A stretch of DNA of 64,000 bases from Streptacidiphilus sp. 4-A2 (GTDB lineage Bacteria > Actinomycetota > Actinomycetes > Streptomycetales > Streptomycetaceae), in assembly GCA_014284505.1 (NCBI GenBank), contig JAAFYY010000001.1, forward strand, positions 2,790,001 to 2,854,000, read 5' to 3'. Below the pieces are notes generated by a model. The model had not been told where the DNA came from and ran no database searches. It saw only the letters and a list, made by a program, of their open reading frames with translations. Below, piece by piece: positions 56,114 through 64,000 of the stretch. Position 1 is the stretch's first letter. The number at the start of each line of letters is the position of its first letter. The position numbers were made by a program, and so were the translations under genes.

Positions 56114-59100
56114 CACAGGTTGCTCCAGTCGGCTTCGAAGAGGTCGATCTCGTCCTGGTCCAGCTGGACCAGGGAGATGTCGGAGGGGTGAGTCCGCCCG
56201 CGGCCGGGTCGTCGTCGAGCCCGGCCAGCGCCAGCAGCGCCTGCCGGTAGCCCTCGGCCAGCCGGGCCGCGGCCGGCTCCGCCAGCAGCCCCGCGGGCCA
56301 GCTCAGCCGTACCGTCAGCCGCGGCCCGTCGGCGGCGGCCTCGGTCCAGGCGCTGACGTCCAGCGGATGGGTGGCCGGGGTGTCCGGGTCCTGGCCTGCG
56401 GAGAGCACCGCGCTGCCGGGGCCGGCGCCCAGTCCGCCGGGGCGGCCCCGGCGGCCGGGCCCTGGTAGCGGCCCAGGTAGTTGAACGCCAGCTGCGGCGT
56501 CCCGGCGGCCGCGAGCAGCGGTTCGGCGTCCGGGTTGAGGTAGCGGAGCAGCCCGTAGCCGAGTTCGTCGCCCGGCCGGGCCCGCAGCTGCTCCTTGACC
56601 GCCTTGAGCGCCCGGTCGGCGGCGGCCCCGCCGCGGAGCACCGCGGCCGGGTCCAGGGCGCCGAGGTCCAGCCGGACCGGGTGGATCGCGGTGAACCAGC
56701 CGACGGTCCGGGAGAGGTCGGCTCCGCCGAGGTCCGTGCGGCCGTGCCGCTCCAGGTCGGCGAGCAGGGTGCGCGCCGCGCCGCCGCGTTCCGCGCGCCA
56801 GGCGGCGACGGCGGTCACCAGCGCGGTGAGCAGCACCTGGTCGACCTCGCCGTGGTAGCGGGTGGGCAGGGTGGTCAGCAGCGGGGCGGTCTGCGCGGGC
56901 TCCAGCGTGAAGCCGGTCTCGCGCAGCGTGGCGACGGTGTCCACCGCCGGGTCCAGCGGACGGTCCGTCAGCAGCGGGTCGGGCCCGGCCAGCACCGAGG
57001 TCCAGTGGTCGAGTTCGCGCCACCGCCCGGGCTGCCGCGCCTCCTCGGCGAGCAGCCCCGCCAGCGGCGCAGGGAGGTGCCGACCGGGTCCAGTTCCTGG
57101 CCCTGGGCGGCCGCGGCCAGGTCCGGCAGCAGGATCCGCCAGGAGACGGCGTCCACCGCCAGGTGGTGGGCGACCAGCAGCAGCAGGCCGGGGCGCCGCG
57201 GCCCGCGGTCCAGGTGAACGGCCTGGAGCAGCTCCCCGGCGGCCGGGTCCAGCCGTTCCCCGGCCGCGGCCCGCTCGCGCTCGACCAGGGCGTCGGCCGC
57301 GGTGCCGGTGCTTCCGTCCGGGAGGGCGACGGTCCGCAGCAGCCGGTCCGCCGCCGCGCCGGGCGGCCGCACGGTGGCCGCGCCGTCGGCGACCCGCAGC
57401 CGCAGCGCGTCGTGCCGGTCCAGCACCCGCTGGAGGACGTCCGTCAGCTGCCCGCGCTCCAGTCCGGCGGGGACCTGAAGCAGCATGGACTGGTGGAACA
57501 CCCGCCGGTGCCGCCCGGCCGACCAGCGCATGACCGGGGTGAGCGGGAGCGGGCCCACGCCGTCGTCGGCGGGGGCCGCCCCGGCGGCCTCCCCGGCGGT
57601 GCTGCCGGCGCAGGCGGCGAGGGCGGCCACGGTCCGGTGCCGGAACACGTCGCGGGGCGTGAGCACCAGTCCCAGCTTGCGGGCCCGGCCCGCGAGCTGG
57701 ACCGAGACGATGCTGTCGCCGCCCAGGTCGAAGAAGTCGTCGTCCGCGCCGACCCGGGGCAGCTGGAGCAGTTCGGCGAAGATCCCGGCCACGGCCTGTT
57801 CGCGCGGCCCCCGCGGTTCGCGCCCGACCGGGCGGTCCGGCCGCTGCGGCGCGGGCAGCGCGGCCCGGTCGACCTTGCCGTTGGGGTCAGCGGCAGCGCG
57901 TCCAGCACGACCACGGCCGCCGGCACCATGTACTGCGGCAGTGTCCGCGCCGCCAGGGCCCGGACCTCCTCCGGGTCGCAGGCCGCCCCCGCGGCCGGTA
58001 CCGCGTAGGCCACCAGCCGCCGTTCCCCGGGCCGGTCCTCGCGGAGCACCACCACCGCGGTGGCGACCTGCGGGAGTCCGGCCAGCACCGTCTCGATCTC
58101 GTCGGGCTCGATCCGGAAGCCGCGCAGTTTGACCTGGTGGTCCACCCGGCCGACGAACTCCAGGGTCCCGTCGGGCCGCCGGCGGGCCAGGTCGCCGGTG
58201 CGGTACATCCTCCCCCGGGCCCGCCGAAGGGGTCGGCGACAAAGCGCTCGCTGCTCGCCCCGGGGCGGTTTAGATAGCCCCGGGCCAGGCCCGCGCCGGC
58301 CAGGTAGAGCTCGCCCGCGGTACCGGGCGGGACCAACTGGAGCCTTGCGTCCAGGACATGGGCCCGGTCGTGGTCCAGCGGCCGTCCGATCGGCAGCCGG
58401 GCCGAGCGCAGCGGCGGCTCGGTCAGCCGGTGGCTGGTGGCGAAGGTGGTGGTCTCGGTCGGTCCGTAGCCGTCGACGACGGCGACCCCCGGGGAGGCGG
58501 CCAGCACCCGGGCCACCGCGTCCGGCGGCACCACATCGCCGCCGGTCCACACCTCGCTGACGCCCGCGAACGCCTCCGGGCACTCCTCGGCCATCAGCCG
58601 GAACAGCCCGGCCGTCAGCCACAGCGCGGTCACCCGCTGCTCACGCAGCACCGCCGGCAGGGTCACCGGGTCCAGCAGTTCGACCGGAGTGACGACCACC
58701 TCGCCGCCGGACAGCAGCGGCGCCCAGAGCTCGTACGTCGAGGCGTCGAAGGCGAGCGGGGAGTGGAACAGCACCCGGCGGTGGCGCCGGTCCGGAACCG
58801 GGAGTCCAGGGAGCGCGCGACATTCGGTGGCTGACGGCGACGCCCTTGGGGCGGCCGGTGGAGCCGGAGGTGAACATCACATAGGCCAGCCGGTCCGGGG
58901 CGATGCCGACTGCCGTTCCGGGCACCGACGGTGACGCCGGGTCGGACTGCGGGACAGGGTGTCCAGGTCCGGTCCGGGCAGCGGTGACCGGGAGCCCGTC
59001 GCCCCCGCCGGGCCGCGGCTGCCGCGGATCCCGGTCGGATCAGGACGGTCGCCCGGCCCTCCCGCAGTGCCTCGCGCAGCCGGGGCAGCGGGGCGCGGGA

Positions 59101-62100
59101 GTCCAGCGGCAGATAGCAGCCGCCGGCCTTCAGTACCGCCAGCGTGCTGACCACGGCCGGCCGAATGCCGCTGGAGCAGTGCGACCCGGCTCTCCGGGCC
59201 CACTCCGGCTCGGGTCAGCTCCCGCGCCAGGGCGTCGGCCCGGGCGTCCAGTTCGGCGTAGCTGAGCACCCGCTGCCCGCAGCGGACCGGGTGCGTCCGG
59301 GGTCCGCGCCACCTGGGCCCGGAACAGCTCGGGCAGCGAGCGGGCGGGGGCGGGGGCCGGGCCGGCGCCGGGGCCGAGCAGCCGCTCGCGCTCGCCCGGG
59401 AGCAGCAGCGAGCAGGAGTCGACCGGCCGCTGCGGGTCGGCGCAGAGCGCCGACAGCAGCTGCAGATAGCGCTCGGCCAGGGCCTCGGCGGTGCCGGGTC
59501 GAAGAGTTCGGCCGCGTACTCCAGCGCCAGCACGACACCGGCCGGGCCGCCGGAGGCGCTGTGCTGCTCGGTCAGGTCGAAGGACAGGTCGAACTTGACC
59601 GTGCCGAGCGCCAGCGGAGCCGCCGCCATGGTCAGTCCGGGCCCCGCCTCGTGCACCGGCAGTTCCCCGGCCAGGCCGAAGGAGACCTGGAACAGGGGGT
59701 TGTACTCGCTCGTCCCGCCGCTGCCGGTCAGCTCGACCACCCGGTCGAAGGGCAGCCGGGCGTGGCCGAGGTCGTCCAGGTCGGCTTCGCGGACCCGGGT
59801 CAGCAGTTCGGCGAAGGTCGGCGCTCCGGAGAGGTCGGTGCGCAGCGCCACGGTGTTGGCGAAGAAGCCGACCAGGTCCTGCAGGCCGGGGTGTCCCGGC
59901 CGGACACCGCCGTGCCCACGGCGAGGTCCTCGCCCGCGCCGAGCCGGCCGAGGAGCACGGCCAGGGCCGCGTGGGCGGCCATGAACACGGTCACTCCGTG
60001 CCGGCGTGCCGTGGACACCAGCGCCTGGTGGCGTTCCGCGCCGATCCGTCGGTGCACCAGGCCGCCGGCGCGGCCCGGCCGGGCGCCGCGCGGACGGTCG
60101 GTCGGCAGCTCGGTCAGCTCCGGCAGTCCCGCCAGCCGCTGCTGCCAGTAGCGCAGGTCCTCCTCCGGCTCTGCCGGCTCTCCGGCGGGGCCGTGGGCCT
60201 GCCGCTGCCACAGCACATGGTCCACATACGCCAGGGGCAGGGCCGGCAGCCCGGGCGCGCGTCCGGCGGCGCGGGCCCGGAGGAACTCCCCCAGGTCGCG
60301 CAGCAGCGGCTCCATCGAGACGCCGTCGCAGACGAGGTGGTGCAGCACGAGCAGCAGCACGTTCCGCTCACCGGTCCACGGAAGGAGCCGGGCCCGCAGC
60401 GGCGGGCGGCGGTCAGGTCGAACGGCCGCGCGGCCTCCTCCGCGAGCAGCCGCTCGGGATCCCGCGCGCCGCGGTCCAGCACCGCGAAGTCCGGTTCGGC
60501 CGCCTCGGGCGCCAGCACCTCCTGGTAGGGGAGCCCGTCGCGGGCCGGGAAGCGGGTGCGCAGCGGCTCGTGGCGGGCCACCAGGTCACCGAGCGCGGCC
60601 CGCAGCACGGGGATGTCCAGCGGGCCGGTGAAGGTCACCGCCACCGGGACGTTGTAGGTCGCGGCCGGGCCCTCCAGCTGGTCCAGGAACCAGAGCCGGG
60701 CCTGTGCGGGTGCCAGCGGCGGGTACGGCGGACGCGGTCCGGCGGTCGGCGCGGGCAGGGCGGGAGCGGCGCCGGTGGCGGCACCGGCGGCGTCGAGCAG
60801 CGGGGCCAGCTCCGCCACGGTGGGGGCGCGGAACAGGTCCCGGACCGCCAGTTCCGTGCCGAAGACCTCGCGGACCCGGTGCAGCAGCCGGGTGGCCAGC
60901 GAGTGGCCGCCCGCGGCGAAGAAGTCCGCGTCGACACCGATCCGGTCGAGGTCGAGCACCTCGGCGAAGAGCTGCGTCAGCAGTTCCTCGCGCAGTCCGC
61001 GCGGAGCGCGTCCGCCGCTGGCCGTCGGCGCCGAGGGGGCGGGCAGGGCTGCCCGGTCCAGCTTGCCGTTGGGGTGAGCGGCAGTTCGTCCAGCACCACC
61101 ACCGCGGCCGGCACCATGTGCCGGGGCAGCAGCTCGCCGACCCGGCGGCGGACCGCCTCGGGCTCCGGCGTGCTCGTGTCCGCGGTCGCGCGGACCGCGT
61201 AGGCGACGATCCGGCGGTCGCCGGGCTGGTCCTCGCGGACCAGGACGGCCGCGGCGGCCACCCGGCGCAGCGGGCCACCGCTGCCTCGATCTCGCCGGGT
61301 TCGATCCGGAAGCCGCGCAGCTTGACCTGGCCGTCGGCCCGCCCGGCGAACTCCAGGCCGCCGTCGGCCCGCCAGCGCACCACGTCACCGGTCCGGTACA
61401 TCCGCTCGCCGGTGCCGCCGAACGGGTCGGCGACGAAGCGGCCGGCGCTCAGCCCCGGCCGGCCCAGGTAGCCGCGGGCCAGCCCGGCGCCCGCGAGGTA
61501 CAGCTCCCCGCGGACGCCCGGCGGCACCAGCCGCAGCCGGTCGTCGAGGACATAGACCCGGGTGCCGTGCACCGGGCTGCCGATCGGCGGCTGGGTGTGC
61601 CCCGCGAGCGGCGCGCTCATGGTGGCGCAGACCGTCGACTCGCTGGGCCCGTAGGCGTTGACCATCCGGCGGCCCGGCGACCAGCGGGCCACAAGTTCCG
61701 GCGGGCAGGCCTCACCGGCGACCACCAGCGTGCCGCCGGGCAGGAAGTCCGCCTGCTCCGGCATCGCGGCGAGCACCGTGGGCGGCATGGTGACGTGGGT
61801 GATTCCGTGTTCGCGTGCCAGCGCGGCCAGCTGCGGTCCGGGCAGGACCCGCTCGGCCGGGGCGAGGACCAGCGCGGCGCCGCTGAGCAGCGCCATGCAC
61901 ACCTCCCAGGCCGCGGCGTCGAAGCTGAGCGCGGCGAACTGGAGCACCCGGCTGGCACGGTCCAGGGCGAAGGCCCCGGTCTGGGCCCGGGACAGGTCGG
62001 CCAGCCCGGTGTGGGTGACCACCACGCCCTTGGGGCGTCCGGTGGTGCCGGAGGTGTAGACGAGATAGGCCGGGTGCAGCGGCCGCAGCGGCGCGGTGCG

Positions 62101-64000
62101 GTCCGGGTCGCGCGGGTGCGTGCCGGGGCCGCCGCGAGTTCGGCGGCCAGGTCGGGGCCGTCCAGTTCCGCCGTCGGGCAGCCGACCGCGCCGAAGGCTC
62201 CCCGGGCGGCCAGGTCGGCGCCGACCTGCCGGGTCGTCAGCAGCAGCGCGGGGCGCAGTCGGCCAGCATGAAGGCGATCCGCTCGGCCGGGTAGTCGGGG
62301 TCGACGGACAGGTAGGCCGCGCCGCACTTGAGCACCGCCACCACGGCGACCACCAGCTCGACCGAGCGCGGCAGGGCCAGGGCGACCACCTGCTCCGGGC
62401 CGATGCCCCGGGCGATCAGCCGGTGCGCCAGCCGGTTGGCCGCCTCGTCCAGCTCCGTGTAGTCCAGCCGCTGTTCCTCGAAGAGCACCGCCGCGGCGTG
62501 CGGCGCGGCGGCCAGCACGGCGGCGAACAGGTCGGGGAAGACCGCGGGCGTCCCGGCGGCCGGACCGCGGCCCCACTGCCGCAGCAGCCGGTCGCGGCCG
62601 GCCCGGCCGAGGACGTCGATCGCGCCGATGCGCTGCTCCGGGTCGGCGCAGCCCTGCGCCAGCACCGCCACCAGCTGGTCGGCCAGCTGCTGGGCGGTGG
62701 AGGGGTGGTAGAGGTCGGCGGCGTACTCGACCTCGATCTCGACGCCGGCCGGGGCCCCGAGCGGGTCGAACCGCTCCCGCAGGCTGAAGCCGAGGTCGAA
62801 GGCGGCGGCACCGGTGGGCGGTTCCACCGCCTCGGTGGTCAGGCCCGGCAGTTCCGGGGCGGTCAGCGGGGACTGGAACGCGAGCATCACCTGGGCCAGC
62901 GGGTGGCGGGCCGGGGAGCGCTCGGCCCGCAGCAGGTCCACCAGGTGGCCGAAGGGCAGCGCGGCGTGCGCGAGGTCGGCCAGGTCGGCGGTGCGGATCC
63001 GGTCGAGCAGTTCGCCGAAGGCGGGATCCCCCGAGGTGTCGGCGCGCAGCACCAGGGTGTTGGCGAAGAAGCCCACCAGCCCCTCGGTCTGCGGGGCGTC
63101 CTCGCGGCCGGAGGCCACGGCGCAGACCGGCAGGTCGGTGCCGGCTCCGAGCCGGGTGAGCAGGGTGGCCAGCGCGGTGTGCGCGACCATGAACGGCGTC
63201 GCGCCGTGCCGCGCGCCCAGCGTGCGCAGCGCGTGGTGGTCCGCGGCGTCCAGCGTGCTGCGGACCAGTCCGCCGCCGCGGGTGGGTGTGCCCGGCCGGG
63301 GCCGGTCGACGGGCAGGTCCAGCTCCTGCGGGGCGCCCGCGAGGCGTCCGCTCCAGTAGGCCGAGAGCAGTGGCAGCTCGGCTCCCCCGGGGGCCAGCGA
63401 CTCCCGCTGCCAGAGCGCGAAGTCGGGGTACTGCACCGGCAGCCGGGTCCACTGCGGGGCGGCGCCGGCCAGCCGGGCGCGGTAGCCGGCGGCGAGGTCG
63501 GCGAGCAGCGGCGCGGTGGATTCCCCGTCGCTGGCGATGTGGTGGAGCACCAGCAGCAGCGTGCTGCCGCGGTCCCTCGCGCAGCAGTGCGGCCCGCAGC
63601 GGCAGGTCGGCGGCGAGGTCGAACGGCCGGGTGGCCAGGTCGCGGGCCTCGGTGTCACCGCAGAGCCAGGGTGCGCCGCGCAGCCGGGCCGCGGCCTCCT
63701 CCGGCTCCAGCACCACCAGGCAGGGCGCGCCCTCGCGTTCGACCACCAGGGTGCGCAGCGCCTCGTGCCGGGCCAGCACGTCGGCGAGGGCGGCGCGCAG
63801 CGCGTCCGGGTCGAGCGGGCCGGTCAGCCGCAGCGCGAGCGGACGGTTGTAGACCGCGCTCGGGCCCTCCAGCCGGTCCAGGAACCAGAGCCGAGCCTGG
63901 CCGAAGGAGGCCGGCAGCGGGTCGGGACGGTCGGGACGGGCCCGCAGTTCCAGGGCGCGGGCCGGACCGCCCTCGGCCGTCCCCGCCTCGATCCGCCGCG
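56113..64000 (-). CDS. NRPS-1 (partial): ...C-A-T-C-A-T-E synthetase (frame breaks)
   Basis: Runs off the right edge. Domains in order: C (from about 63930; [16 protein letters not shown]), A (62530-61060), T (A-G-G-H-S-L near 60905), C (60720-59400; H-H-L-V-C-D-G), A (59330-57860), T with L-G-G-D-S-I near 57720, and an epimerization domain (57560-56140). The residues before the first C (R-R-I-E-A-G) look like the linker after a T domain, so at least one more module lies outside. L-G-G-D-S-I is the form of T domain usually found before epimerases. The gene ends [13 protein letters not shown], a likely docking tail. Frame breaks are frequent (near 63600, 62260, 62120, 61270, 61070, 60400, 59890, 59490, 59310, 58830, 58220, 57890 and 57080). 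Confidence 0.9.
56140..57560 (-). other. Epimerization domain at the end of NRPS-1
   Basis: It opens L-P-L-T-P-V-M-R-W. The active-site motif [14 protein letters not shown] is the E-domain form of the condensation-fold H-H-x-x-x-D. Later motifs [10 protein letters not shown] and G-Y-G-L-L-R-Y-L and F-N-Y-L-G-R are also E-specific. It should convert the residue of the preceding module to the D form. Confidence 0.88.
57860..59330 (-). other. Adenylation domain 2 (NRPS-1 second), Val-like code
   Basis: The region reads [24 protein letters not shown] and [12 protein letters not shown]. By-eye code D-A-Y-W-W-G-G-T-F-K resembles the Val code D-A-F-W-I-G-G-T-F-K at eight of ten positions. With the downstream epimerase, D-Val or a similar branched residue is expected. 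Confidence 0.65.
61060..62530 (-). other. Adenylation domain 1 (NRPS-1 first in window), Phe-like code
   Basis: The region reads [22 protein letters not shown] and [12 protein letters not shown]. By-eye code D-A-W-T-V-A-A-V-C-K is close to the Phe code D-A-W-T-I-A-A-I-C-K of GrsA (two conservative changes). Confidence 0.7.

Noticed and set aside
1..64000. CRISPR arrays
   Set aside because: No regularly spaced direct repeats with unique spacers were seen; the repeats found are short tandem or coding repeats.

Overview
The window is very GC-rich DNA from an actinomycete, most likely Streptomycetaceae (Streptomyces, Kitasatospora or Streptacidiphilus). Supporting signs are the strong G/C bias at third codon positions, ATG/GTG/TTG starts with GGAGG-type ribosome sites, T-poor hairpin terminators, AfsR/SARP regulators, DUF5994 and WYL proteins, and a large non-ribosomal peptide synthetase (NRPS) locus. 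Many clearly single genes change reading frame one or more times without other decay: the NRPS genes, the MFS transporter, the GT39 protein, the P-type ATPase, the transposase and both SARPs. This looks more like indel errors in a draft assembly than real pseudogenes. Coordinates given here span the whole gene across such breaks.

Left part (1-26.8 kb): accessory and housekeeping genes. A small exported protein, a HIT-like protein, a Tat-exported berberine-bridge-type flavoenzyme, and a serine beta-lactamase-like hydrolase divergent from a TetR regulator. Then a DHA2-type MFS exporter, an alanine dehydrogenase/N5-(carboxyethyl)ornithine synthase-like enzyme, a flotillin-like SPFH protein and a DUF5994 protein. 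A metal island follows: a P1B-4 type ATPase and a 2Fe-2S ferredoxin-like protein, divergent from an NmtR-like ArsR repressor with a recognisable operator. An IS4-family insertion sequence with inverted repeats and a 10-bp target duplication sits between a VOC protein and its probable WYL regulator. After that come a secreted lytic-transglycosylase-like protein, a secreted lipase, a remnant of a STAND-type ATPase beside its usual small partner, and a multi-membrane-span GT39 glycosyltransferase.

Middle part (26.8-38.9 kb): a split LanB-type (glutamylating) dehydratase with a 45-codon candidate precursor ORF just upstream, then two large SARP-NB-ARC-TPR regulators on opposite strands. Each regulator ends tail-to-tail with a small exported-peptide gene. 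The two peptides share a C-terminal W-N-S/G-G motif, which suggests two related peptide-sensing circuits. An erythromycin-esterase-like protein lies between them.

Right part (38.9-64 kb, minus strand): one tightly coupled operon reading from the right edge leftwards. NRPS-1 (enters from outside; C-A-T-C-A-T-E) is followed by NRPS-2 (C-A-T-C-A-T), NRPS-3 (C-A-T-C-A-T-TE), and E1alpha, E1beta and E2 of a branched-chain 2-oxoacid dehydrogenase. Junctions are 1-4 nt stop/start overlaps. Specificity residues read by eye suggest ...Phe - D-Val-like - aromatic-glycine-like residue - Thr - unassigned - Asp, released by the thioesterase. The dehydrogenase could supply a branched acyl-CoA starter. The second SARP lies just after the operon and is its obvious candidate regulator.
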